A DNA stretch of 64,000 nucleotides from Proales similis (taxonomy: Eukaryota; Rotifera; Eurotatoria; Ploima; Proalidae): positions 2,542,001 through 2,606,000 of the forward strand of contig JAGVRJ010000001.1 in assembly GCA_019059635.1 (NCBI GenBank), written 5' to 3'. Below are positions 1 through 9,838 of the stretch, piece after piece. The notes beneath the pieces were generated by a model that ran no database searches, was not told the DNA's origin, and saw nothing but the letters and a program-made list of their open reading frames with translations. Each line of letters begins with the position of its first letter. The stretch's first letter is position 1. The translations under genes were made by a program, and so were the position numbers.

Positions 1-1345
1 TGAAACTCATCAACTCAACAATTGATACCTGTTTTGTGGGCTCTTGAAGTGGCTCATCCGGATTCTGAGAAAACCAATATTATAATTTTCTCTTAACTTT
101 AATAAAAAAAACTAGAACAACCTGAATCAAGCCCTTCCACTCCTCAAGTTTACGGTTGCCTAAGTTTGCTTGACGCATCAGAAAATATCTAAAGGCGTGC
201 ATGAAAAAGTATAAGTATGAAATGCATTCGAAATATTTCGGCTTTGTACTTGAAATCCATCACAAAGTCGTCTTTGCTGTTGTTATACTTAAGCTTATCA
301 AGAGTCATATTAAGATCGATTTCATTTGTTTGACAATTGATCGAAAAATCTGAGTCTCCAAATATTCGCTCGTAGTTGAACCAAAAGTTTACGGCAAGAT
401 TGCGTCCGAACGACCGAACTTGATGAATCCATCTGTATGGAATGTAAAGACAATCTCCGTTTGACAAATTTGTTCGGTAATATTCAAGCGTTTCTATGCC
501 TGGAAAGAGAGTGTAGTCGACCCTTTTTAAATAAAATAAGCCCTTGAAAATTCCTTTGAAATCTTGCTTTGCTTTACATGTCCACATCCATAGAAGAGAA
601 CGACCCGTCTTCTTTATCGATCAATATCTTGATTTAAACAATTTATCGATTATCGATGGTCAATTCAAGTTAAAATTGTTCTACTTGAGCAACATCCAAA
701 TGCTTATAATAGTCTACCAAAGTGACCTCCTTGGTACCAGACAAGACACATAAAATGTTCTCGTAATCGTCAGTGTGTACGACTGATTTGGTCCCTCCTG
801 AGCTGAACCATAGAACCTATATGCAAAATTGAATAATTTTTGATTCTAAGCCAGCTACATAGGCTTACAGTTTCCTCTAAAGTCTTCGATGCCTGGCCGC
901 ATTGAAGCGGTTGAGGCAGAATTATATCTGCTCGAAGATACGTGGGTACTGGATTCACCAAATAAAGCTCTTCTCTTTCATACAGCTCGATGAATTGTCT
1001 CAAGTTTAGTTGCTTTACTTGCTGAGAGCGTGATTCTTTTTTTCGAGTTTCAACCACCATTGCAACTTTTTCATTCTCTGCACCTTTTGCTCGCAAGTAA
1101 TCGTCGCTCCAAAGTTGAAAAGCTGGAAAGAACTTTGCACCACCTCGAATCACAAGAGGCTGCTTGGTTTTTACAAATTCATCGAAAAAAGCACTGGTGG
1201 AGATCTGGTTTAGCTCAGCAAGTTGAAGAAAAGGCCCAGAAGAGCCGAAACTTTTCAAATGGCCCGAATGTTCATTCGCAAAAATGGCTGAGCCAAATAG
1301 CCAAGATAAGTAAATTGCCCATTTTATAGCATATGATTCTTTCAT
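1..1345 (-). CDS. Secreted JmjC/cupin_8-like oxygenase, 3' end beyond the window
   Basis: Multi-exon minus-strand gene. The first exon (about 871-1345) opens with a hydrophobic N-terminus (MKESYAIKWAIYLSWLFGSA) that reads as a signal peptide, then a cupin-like stretch with QPLVIRGGAKFF. After a 50-bp intron, exon 2 gives VVHTDDYENIL, where HxD fits the first two Fe(II) ligands. Further short introns lead to GDCLYIPYRWIHQVRS, where the His fits the third ligand. So the HxD...H triad of 2-oxoglutarate/Fe(II) JmjC-cupin_8 enzymes looks intact. Two more small exons (about 125-180 and 1-70) continue the frame to the window edge, so the C-terminus is missing. A secretory-pathway protein hydroxylase is the likely class; the substrate is unknown. 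The start is the first in-frame ATG after an acceptor-like AG. Confidence 0.75.
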
Positions 1346-2375
1346 TATCTTTGACTAGCCTGGGTAGAAGAATAAAAAAGATTTTTTAATTTGTTCGGTA
1401 CTTGAACAGCTTTTTAGCAATACTCGTCGCATAATACGAATAAATGAAATTTTAATTTTACGAGTTTAAGCAACGACACATCATTATGTTTTATGATTGA
1501 GAGTGCCAATCTTGTTTTCTCATCTAGAGTTTCGTTTATTAGATATTCTTTCTTTTACTTTAAGACTCAGCTTCTGACTGAATGAGATTTTCTCAATCGA
1601 AAAAATGTTTTTCATTTACTTTATCTGAAACCACTCGGAATGCGAGATCGTCCTCTCTGCTCAGATAAAATCGAACAGAGAGCGTTCATCAAGTGCAAGG
1701 AGCCGAGCCGGGCAGCGTCAGGCAGCTCCAAGCCAAGTTTTCACGCTCGGACGAAATCGCTTTCGCTCATCATCGTGGGTTTTGGCGGAGAACAACGGTA
1801 AACGTTGCTCTGGCGATACATACTATAGAAATGATCCCTAAAAGTATGATCTTAAAGTTAAACCAGCAAAAGCACGGATATTTATACGAGCGTTTTAAAC
1901 AGCGTGGACTGGTAGTCACTGCAAATGGATGCATAATTTCAATCCACGTGCAATTGAAAAACACGTGGTCAGCCCTTTTAAATCTGTCCTCTCGCGTTGC
2001 ATGGACTGTTTTTGTTCAATACGATAAAGTTTAATTTGTCTTCCAAGTTTTTTCACTCGTATTGCTCAACTACCTCTCCTAAAATAATGTTTCATCCTGA
2101 AGCAAGATGCTGTAACCCTACCCTATATTTATTAAGAAATCCTAATCAAAAATAAAACTGATTCTTCAGCCAAATAAAAATGTTCAGTGTTCGAGAGGAG
2201 ATATTTTATTGAGAATGGCTTAAATCAGTAGGGGTACGGGTTGAATAATTTTCTGGCACTGATACTTATACGGAAACAAGAATAATGCCGGCACGGCATA
2301 ATTTTCCAATTCTGGTCTAGGCTTCCCATTTGCATGCAAGCTATTCATACATTTAAAACTCCTTTGTCCTTCGGC
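1346..2375. other. Intergenic region between divergent genes
   Basis: About 1 kb separates the divergent starts of the oxygenase and the CUB/LDLa gene. A 113-codon plus-strand frame (1693-2034) has no recognisable domain or splice context. Two CACGTG E-boxes sit in inverted arrangement at 1944-1968 with a CAATTG between them. I see no RNA gene here. Confidence 0.5.
1944..1968. promoter_or_regulatory. Inverted pair of CACGTG E-boxes
   Basis: CCACGTG (1944-1950), then CAATTG, then CACGTGG (1962-1968). The outer boxes form a perfect 7-bp inverted repeat. CACGTG is the core site for bHLH factors such as Myc/Max, USF and Clock. The position, between two divergent genes, fits a regulatory element, but function is inferred only. 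Confidence 0.3.
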
Positions 2376-3593
2376 ATGCAAACTCAAATCATACTCTCAC
2401 TAGCGTCTCTTGGTTTAGTATTGGCCAGCAACCATAATCGTTTGAGTAAGCTTCCACCCTCTCTACTTGGCGAACCTGCCTTTCTAATTCATTAAATCCT
2501 AAATCAAGTCAGGGTAGATGGTATCAATCCAACTTGTCCCTATAAAACGGGATGCCTACTTTATGAAGTGACAGCTGCCGTTGTGAGCGTCGAGTAAGCA
2601 TTTTATCTTACGAGTCAATCCTGATGATCTAATTCCGCTTATTCCGTAAAGTAAAAGCCTTCCTTATATGGGAGTGGATACGTGTTGTTTTGTTTTCGAA
2701 ATCAAAGATAAACGAGAACTAATTGCGCAAGGCAACGATCCATATTTTGTGGCCAGGTTAAGCGAATCGACTCATCTAGAAGGGGAAGATTATGTGACCA
2801 TCTTCGAAGGCGCTCACAGTTATTTACGTTTGGTGGTAGGTTCTTTATCGTTGAACTTATTTAAGTTTTGTATGCCAAGATTATCCGAAGAAAAACATAA
2901 CGGCGGCTGACTTGCGCCCTTACAAACTCATCAAACTTCCACGCTCCCCGATTACCATCGAGTTTCATAAAGATCGAAATTATAGATCAATATTTGAAAT
3001 CATGCTAGTAACCTATCATCAAGGTTTGTTCTTTTGTCAATAGAATTTTGGCCAAACCAGCTCAAGATTAAACTGACTTTAGAAGAGAGTCAATTTTGCC
3101 AGGGTAGCAAAGCGTTTCGGTGCAACTCTACTCGAACAAAAGTTTGCGTGGATAAAAAGCTGCGATGTGACCATTTCGCGCAGTGCCCAAACGCATCTGA
3201 TGAAGACGAAGAATATTGTGACAATTTGGGTAAGGAAGCAGATCAGAGGCCCCAGAGATTCTGATGATGAATTCCGTTTTTGCAGAGTCTGAGGATGATG
3301 TAGAGTATGATCGGTCTTTCCTTTTTACCATTTTGTTCATTATAATGGGAGCGAATATGTTCGTATTGATTTCGATCGTTTTGCTTTGCTTCTTCAAGAA
3401 TTATGACGCAGTTCAGAGTGTGATCAATCAAATATTTGGTAAGAAAAAATCCGATTTATTTCAATCGACATGGTCCAAATGTTAACACTTCCCAAAAGGG
3501 AACCGGAGTGATGGTAAAAATAGAAGCTCTTACAAAATCGATGACACTCAGGACCCAACCATAATTCTTATCGATGAAAAGCTCAACCCCTGA
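2376..3593 (+). CDS. CUB-LDLa single-pass membrane receptor, NETO-like
   Basis: Spliced from about six exons. Exon 1 encodes a signal peptide (MQTQIILSLASLGLVLASN). A CUB-like domain follows (CPYKTGCLLYEV, the CCFVFEIKDKRE region, DYVTIFEGAHSY, ending IEFHKDRNYRSIFEIM). Next comes an LDL-receptor class A module with six cysteines and an acidic calcium cage (CVDKKLRCDHFAQCPNASDE). An acidic linker leads to one transmembrane helix (FLFTILFIIMGANMFVLISI) and a short cytoplasmic tail ending at TGA 3591-3593. One CUB, one LDLa and one TM recalls NETO and other auxiliary subunits of ligand-gated channels, but NETO has two CUB domains, so this is an architectural analogue. Other membrane CUB/LDLa proteins are possible. 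Confidence 0.72.
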
Positions 3594-4017
3594 TATCCAG
3601 TCTTGACTCTTAACCCTACAATCTATTCATTACCAGACTGCTGATCCCCAAAATTAATTTATTTGCCTAGAGCTTTTAATAAACCTGACACTACAGTTTT
3701 ACGTCGCAGTCAGCCCAACCCAATCATGATTGCTTTTCTTGATTTTTCTCAAATTTTTAAATTTTAGAAAATAAAAATGTTACATTTTGAATCCATGAAG
3801 CAATTGACTGCCAAAAATTTTTATTCTTTTTCTTGCTTTTTAACTTGGGCTCGGTTTTGAATCAAAAATTTAATAAAACAAACGATTTACAGACAGAAAT
3901 CCATTAAAGTTAAACTTAAACTGTATGAGTAGGAAATAAAAACAAACTTTAAAGAAACGAACCGAGTTGGTACAAGCGTGCTTAAAGGCCAAGCGGTTAA
4001 GCGAAATTACCGTTCTA
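3594..4017. other. Convergent 3' intergenic region
   Basis: This gap lies between the converging ends of the CUB/LDLa and CREB-like genes. An AATAAA at 3678-3683 suits the plus-strand transcript. I see no other gene. Confidence 0.6.
3678..3683 (+). terminator. Poly(A) signal AATAAA
   Basis: Canonical hexamer about 85 bp after the stop of the CUB/LDLa gene. No transcript evidence is available. Confidence 0.4.
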
Positions 4018-4894
4018 TTACGGTTTCGACTCGCTCTTGCAGTACAACTCCTTTAACGATTTGAGTTCTTCAATCAGAGTCTTGTTTTGGCTTTCTAAAA
4101 CAGACACTCGGTTCTCAAGACATTTAATATACTCCTTTTTCTTTCGTCGGCATTCACGGGCGGCTTCTCTTGAAATTGACTCAGTTTAGAAAGGCTCATA
4201 ACTTAAAATAAGCAATCTCTCACCTGTTCTTAAGTAATCTCATCTCTCGTTTTTTGGTGGTGTCTTCATGGCCTGTCGGCTCACTGGCATTGCTGCTGTT
4301 TGAGCTGAGGCTTTTTGAGGGATCTTTCGATTTGGGACTGCGAACGAAAGCGTCGCTATTTACAATCGCTTTAGATGAATTAATCAAGCCATGGCCTGTT
4401 CGATGGATCGGTCCAGGTATATTAATAGCTGTTCGAGTTCCATGTCCCTGCATTTGTTGTTGTTGCTGTTGTTGGTTGGATGGTGGCTGGTGATGCGGCT
4501 GCGGTTGACCAACTGACATCAAATGCATTGCGGCGGCTGGAATTTTGTAATTTGACGCGAGCTCGCCTGAGTTTTGAAAATAAATTGCGCCATTCTCATT
4601 TGCACCGGGGGCGCATATAATTGAGCCACCAGCTGCCGCAATTCGACTTGCTAGCGCACTCACGTCGCAAAATTTGCCCAGCTCGGGTTTATTCATATTA
4701 ATTTTGAAAGAGGGAAAATTCAGTTGGGTGCTCAACTCAATAAGATTTCTTTCACTGCTTAAGAGGCCTGAATTCAGAGAAGGTGACGATGATGAATAAA
4801 GGAGCGAAGATCCATTCGATTCGTTTAAATTTATCTGCTTATTGACCATCAGATCATTCGCTTCGTTTAAGACTGAGAGCACGCTCAGGTGCAT
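4018..4894 (-). CDS. CREB1: CREB/ATF1-type bZIP transcription factor
   Basis: Two coding exons (4224-4894 and 4018-4168) are joined over a 55-bp intron inside the basic region. The spliced C-terminus reads RLLKNREAARECRRKKKEY followed by a leucine zipper with CLENRVSVLESQNKTLIEEL. This is diagnostic of the CREB1/CREM/ATF1 group, which binds cAMP response elements in the nucleus. The N-terminal part is Ser/Asn-rich, has a seven-glutamine run and a His/Pro/Gln-rich patch, like CREB glutamine-rich activation regions. The kinase-inducible domain with its PKA site (RRPSY) is not visible. The chosen ATG is preceded six bases upstream by an in-frame TGA, with an acceptor-like AG about 20 bp upstream, so a non-coding 5' exon is likely. 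The symbol is by family; CREM or ATF1 fit equally. Confidence 0.88.
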
Positions 4895-5697
4895 ACATCA
4901 ATCTATATAGGCGTCTAAAAAGCAAATATGCTTGATTAAGATATCCGTAATGCCTTGTTGAAAGAATCAATCATGCCTTGAAAAAGGCCAAAGGCCGACC
5001 CATTCGTCACTTGTTCAACGTAAAACCAGAATTCGTATGCCACACATTAAAGAAGATTGGGACGCAGCAACGAAATCAAACAAAATGTAAATTATGACGA
5101 AATCGCAGTTTGAATGACGAATTTAAAATTACTGCTCTCTATAGCATCAAAAAATTCTCTTTTGCTCCCTTTCGCTTCTGCATCTCTCGCTCTCCTTTAC
5201 ATAATCGCTTGCGTTCGTCGGCCTGGTCTACAGTGAGAGCTTGAGGCGAGATGAAGAGAATGAATGCGTGAGCAAGAAATTATTATGCGGTGCGTCTGAG
5301 GCGCTGCCGCCACCGCCACCATACCGCCTTCAGCGCCCTGTATGGAATAATGGCATCGGTTTTAATTATTACAAATATTATTATGCTCTTGAAACATTTC
5401 GGCATAATCGGCGCTCATTTAATTATTATCACGTTCTACACGTCGTTTCGAGTAAAACGCCAGGATCTACAATCAATCACCTTAAATTGCCGGAACTAAA
5501 AGAGGCATTTAGAAGGCTCTCCTCGTAAATTAGTATTGCATTTAAAAGATAGAATATGAGTGAGACAGGTTGGCCCAGGCAAAATCGATATCGATTTGGA
5601 AAATAAAAATCTTTAATTGACAAACGAGTCCATAAAACAAAATACTTGCCAAGTCTTATCGAAATAAATAATATTATTGTTAATATAGTTATTGAAC
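4895..5697. other. Divergent promoter region, CREB-like and SLC37A4-like
   Basis: About 800 bp between two divergent genes. A plus-strand frame at 5241-5528 is low-complexity (polyproline, Tyr/Asn runs) with no domain. No KID-encoding exon for the CREB gene was found on the minus strand. Probably promoter and 5' UTR. Confidence 0.5.
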
Positions 5698-7411
5698 ATG
5701 AACAAACTAGCCAGCTATCGATGCCTTGTCTTTGGCATACTTTTTCTTGGTTATGCATTTTATTGCCTTACCCGCAAGTCACTGGTCTACATGCTACCTC
5801 ATGTGGGTGCAAACACTTCGGCCAAACTAAATTTGACCAAATCTGACGTGGGTAAGGAGCGTTTCGTTTGCCACGCCTCATCAGATCAATCATTCCTAAC
5901 GCTGCAATAGGTGTGATGATCAGTGTGCAAAATGCGGCCTATTTACTGAGCAAGTTTTTCTCCGGGCTTCTTGCCGATGTTTTCAGTTGCCGTGTTCTTT
6001 TCGGCGCTGGCTTAGCGCTTTCGGGCCTTTCAAATGTGCTCGTGCGCAAAGAAATAAGAGTAAGCGTGCTTTAAAAACCGTCGATTTCCTTCAACTTTTT
6101 CATCATTACTAAAAACCCATGTAGACTTATCAGCTCTATCTTATATCGGCTCTGCTTGGTCTTGTTCAAGGTTGAACACATCGATTGAATCGATAACTCG
6201 TTTCTTTTTTACCTCGTAAATCTTATAGGTCCGGCATGGCCCTGTTGCGTTAAATTTCTTAAAAACTGGTTCCCTAAGACAAAATTAGCAACATTGTGGG
6301 CTCTTTTGGGCACAAGCGCCAATCTTGCCGGAATTTTAGGTTTTAGAAATTCATCAAATGGAGGTTAAAAAAAGCACAAATTAGAATTTTTTTCATTTAA
6401 AGGACCGATTCTCGCAACCTGGATCGCAAAAAATTACCATTGGACGTACAGTCTAATGATACCCGGCTGTCTATGCATGACGGTCGCTTATCTAGCTCTA
6501 GTCATTCTTCGCAACCATCCTCGCGATTTACCTCTGTTAGAGCATGAGCAACAACTTAACGATGCTGACGATTCGGAAGATCAGGATTTAGAAATGAATG
6601 AGTTGAATATTTTGATGACGCTCAAGAGTTTATTCTCTAAAGTGTTTTTCGTCGGAATATGCATGGCATTCTTCGTTGTCACATTTGTTAAAACGATTTT
6701 CAATGATTGGGCCCAGATTCACCTCACCAAAACTATTCAAATCGATCCTTACTTGGGTAATTGCTTTTTAGTTCTTATTGTTGCTAAGTCCCGATTAATT
6801 TCTCAAAATTCGAAAGCTTCATTTTTTGCTTCGTCATTCGAATTCGGCGGAGTTTTTGGCGCAATTCTCTCAGGCCTTATTACAGATAAACTTTTTGGCT
6901 TGAAATTAATTTCATTTAAGAACCATCAGGAAAACAAACGACCAGACGCGAATCGAATACGTATGACTTGTGTCAGAATATACTTGATTGGTCTTTTCGC
7001 TGTCATGCACTTGTTCACCTTTTTCTTGGTAAAAAAATCCAGCACCTTGTTTGTTATTTCATTAGGAACTACCGCTGGCTTCTTCTCGTACGGTTGTATC
7101 TCGTTACTTGGAGTAAGAATTGAGCTAAATTTTGTCATAAAATTCTAAATTATCTTTTTAAGGTTATGGCAATGGATTTTGGGGGAAGCAGTTTGTCTGC
7201 ATCAACGCACGCTACTGCTGCTTTGTTTGCAAATTTAGGCGCTATTTCTGCTGGCCTGCCTTTAGCTGCTTTGGCAAAAGCTATAACCTGGAGAAATGCA
7301 TTCTTTGTGATAGAACTGTTCCTCTTTTTGACAACCCTAATTCTGGTCTTGAGTCGACGCTCTCAAACCATTCTCCAATCAAGTGTCCATGCTGATAAGA
7401 AAAATGAGTAG
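5698..7411 (+). CDS. SLC37A4: Glucose-6-phosphate/phosphate exchanger, SLC37A4-like
   Basis: Major-facilitator transporter of the SLC37 family, spliced from about eight exons with introns of about 50-65 bp. The start ATG (5698) gives MNKLASYRCLVFGILF, then GYAFYCLTRKSLVYMLPHV, matching the first helix and Arg-Lys loop of SLC37A4. Later exons give VQNAAYLLSKFFSGLLADV, GPAWPCCVKFLKNWFP, TSANLAGILGPILATWIAK and an acidic central loop. The end has GGSSLSASTHATAALFANLG and AGLPLAALAKAITWRNAFF, all in the order of SLC37A4. In vertebrates this protein moves glucose-6-phosphate into the ER in exchange for phosphate, coupled to glucose-6-phosphatase. About 12 hydrophobic segments are expected. SLC37A1-3 are less similar in these motifs. 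It ends at 7411; AATAAA follows at 7480. Confidence 0.88.
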
Positions 7412-7479
7412 AAAAAGCTTTAAATTAACGCCAAACGAGTCTATTAAATTATTGCGCATAGTGAACTAGTCAAAAAAAT

Positions 7480-7485
7480 AATAAA
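7480..7485 (+). terminator. Poly(A) signal AATAAA
   Basis: Hexamer about 70 bp beyond the stop of the SLC37A4-like gene, just before the converging NPEPL1 stop at 7504. Confidence 0.35.
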
Positions 7486-7503
7486 TATTTCTTTCTAATT
7501 AAG

Positions 7504-9474
7504 TTAGTCATCTCTGGTTGAGTTTTTGGTTGGCAACAGAGAAGAAGGTTTAAAAGTGTTTAAGAATGGATTGTCAATTGAGTCTGAAAAGATGGTATTG
7601 AGTAGCGCTGGGCCGAAACCTGTGCTTCTTGATCCGTCTGATACGGGTGATGCGCAGTCTAAATGAATCCAGATTCCGTCAAATTCATTTCCCAGATGCG
7701 AGTGAATAAATAATCCAGCACACGACGAGCTGGCATTCCGTGGATTCGATACTGAGTTTCTCATGTCGGCAATCTGGCTCTCAAACTCGCTGAAATGAAG
7801 CTCCGGAGCAAAAACCATTGGGTAGCAAAGATCACCGCTAGTTTTTCCTGCTTCAAAGCAAGCGCGCTCCCATTCTTCATTATTACAAACGAGGCCAGCA
7901 TGATACTTTCCAGTGGCTATTCCCTGGGCACCTGTTAAAGTTGCAATGTCGAGAATGATGTCGGCTTTAAGGTCTTTACGAGCATATGCGACCTTTTGAC
8001 TAAAGTTAACATATCAATTTTTCAGTAGCAATGAAAATGACTCTACCCCGTCACCAAGTACCAATCTTCCTTCAGCATCAGTGTTGTTTATTTCCACAGT
8101 TCTTTGAGAAATTTCCAATCAGATTCAGTTTCAAAGTTGGTCAAACATTTAAAAATAAATATAAAAGATTTACTTACTTCCCTGAATAAAGCCGAATAAT
8201 ATCGTCCGGTCTAAGAAAATGTTAGAGATCAATTCTCAATTATTTTCATCTTAAGAAACTAACCGATAAGAATTGGGACCAACAGCGTTTTCAGCCAGGC
8301 AGAAAACTGCATGAAGGTTGTCTTTAAATCCAAGTTTGACGGCAGCATTGAACGCTCCCAGAACAGCAGCGGCTCCACCGCAGTCTTGCTTCATCGTTCC
8401 CATGCCATCTTTTGATTTGATACACAAACCACCAGTGTCATAAACAATTCCTTTCCCGACCCAAGCAACGGTGCGTGTGGCCGCTTGGCTAAGATTTGAT
8501 AAAACAACCAGTTTAGGCGGAGCAGTTGCAGCTTTTCCGACGTTGTACAAGCCGCCAAATCCCAATCTATTGAGCTCTTCTCCTTCAATCACCAATGGCT
8601 TGATGCCTAGCATATTTCCTACTTTTTCTATTTCCTTCAAGACAAATTAAGTTTGGCTTTTGAATGATTAAAAATTTTAGACAGAACCTTTAGAAATAAG
8701 TCAGTATTCATATCAGCACATGGTTTATCAGTTATCATCGCACTGAGCCGAATCGATTCAGCCATTACTGAGAAGCAGTTGTTCTCTTGTTCATCAGGCC
8801 AATTCTGTCCTTCATCTTGGTCAGTATAGAGTAATGAGGCATAAACATTTCTTTCAGGCTTTCCCTCAATATCGCTCTTTCGCCAAAAGAGAGGAAAGGC
8901 TCGTGCTATAGCACAGGCACTTGCAAGGCTGTTTTGCTTCTCGCACGCGATCAAAATTAGCTGTTTTGATCCTGCTTGATTTTGACGAACAATCTTGGGA
9001 ATGAGATGAGCTCTAGATGGGGTGTTGTTTCGGCTGCATTGAGCCGAAAGAGTTTGAATTCGCAGTTTATTAAGCCACGATACACTTGCTGCTGGCTTTT
9101 CTTGCTCTTCTGCTGAATTCTTAATTTCCTTTGTCGCGCACAAGTATTGAATTGAATCGTTGAACCACTAGCGCAAATGATAATTTCAGATTTCTGAACA
9201 GATTAAGCTTAAGTATCATTACGCTCTCTGGAATTTCAAGGGCATTAAGGACTGTCCTTAAATGCGAAACTTTAATTTTCTTCAAGTCCTTTGCCTTTCC
9301 TATTAGAAGAAGTGAGTCTGTCTTGCTTAAATTTGCTTCCGTTAAAGATCGAATAAATGACAGTGCGACATTATGAAAACCAGCACTCTTAAAATAAACA
9401 TATAGGTAGTTTCTTAAAGGTTAATTGGAAACCGATTTTAGGCATACTTTTGCGAACGCTAACTCAGCAGCCAT
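7504..9474 (-). CDS. NPEPL1: M17 leucyl aminopeptidase, NPEPL1
   Basis: Two-metal M17 aminopeptidase that removes N-terminal residues from peptides, probably in the cytosol. The spliced protein shows CEKQNSLASACAIARAFPLF, the DKPCADMNTDLF segment, GFGGLYNVGKA, VGKGIVYDTGGLCIKSK (metal-binding Lys and Asp), MKQDCGGAAAVLGAF, LHAVFCLAENAVGPNSYR and INNTDAEGRLVLGDG (metal-binding Asp and Glu, active Arg). The end has SSCAGLFIHSHLG. The order and the C-terminal ATGFGPALL-like ending match NPEPL1 rather than LAP3. Exon 1 starts at ATG 9474 (MAAELAFAK) and is followed by small introns. It lies 365 bp downstream of CTP synthase on the same strand. Catalytic residues look intact. Confidence 0.9.
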
Positions 9475-9838
9475 TTTTGATTTGATCTATGTTAAAAGCT
9501 AGGCCAGTCACCATACACTAACTCTATACGGTTAACTGTGGTTAAGTTTACGTTTAAGTGCAAAACAAAACGGCCGTGTCTTTTTCAGGCTTTTTGACAA
9601 TAACTTAGAAATTGAAAGTAAAAGATACTTTTTTGACCCAAAATATATTTCATATTGGTGCTCTTTGATCAAATGGTAATCAACATCAAGATTTTTAAGA
9701 AACTGAAAAAAAACAAAACAGATATTCTTCGAGATGTTTTTCCTATAGGTTTGAGTCTTCAAAGATTAGGTTGAGGTTTGAATTTTCTTTGTTCTAGCTG
9801 ATGAATTAATGCAGATTTAGGTTGAGCCAATGCATTGC
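9475..9838. other. Gap between CTP synthase 3' end and NPEPL1 start
   Basis: AT-rich gap holding the 3' UTR of CTP synthase and the promoter of NPEPL1. A 76-codon minus-strand frame (9532-9762) is Lys/Phe-rich and shows no domain, so I do not call it a gene. Confidence 0.5.

Noticed and set aside
1693-2034. 113-codon plus-strand open frame
   Set aside because: No domain, no splice context, and composition like non-coding sequence.
4254-4493. Cysteine-run plus-strand frame
   Set aside because: It is the antisense of the glutamine repeat in the CREB-like gene.
5241-5528. 95-codon frame with polyproline and Tyr/Asn runs
   Set aside because: Low complexity within a divergent promoter; no recognisable family.
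9532-9762. 76-codon Lys/Phe-rich minus frame
   Set aside because: AT-rich chance frame in the CTPS-NPEPL1 gap.
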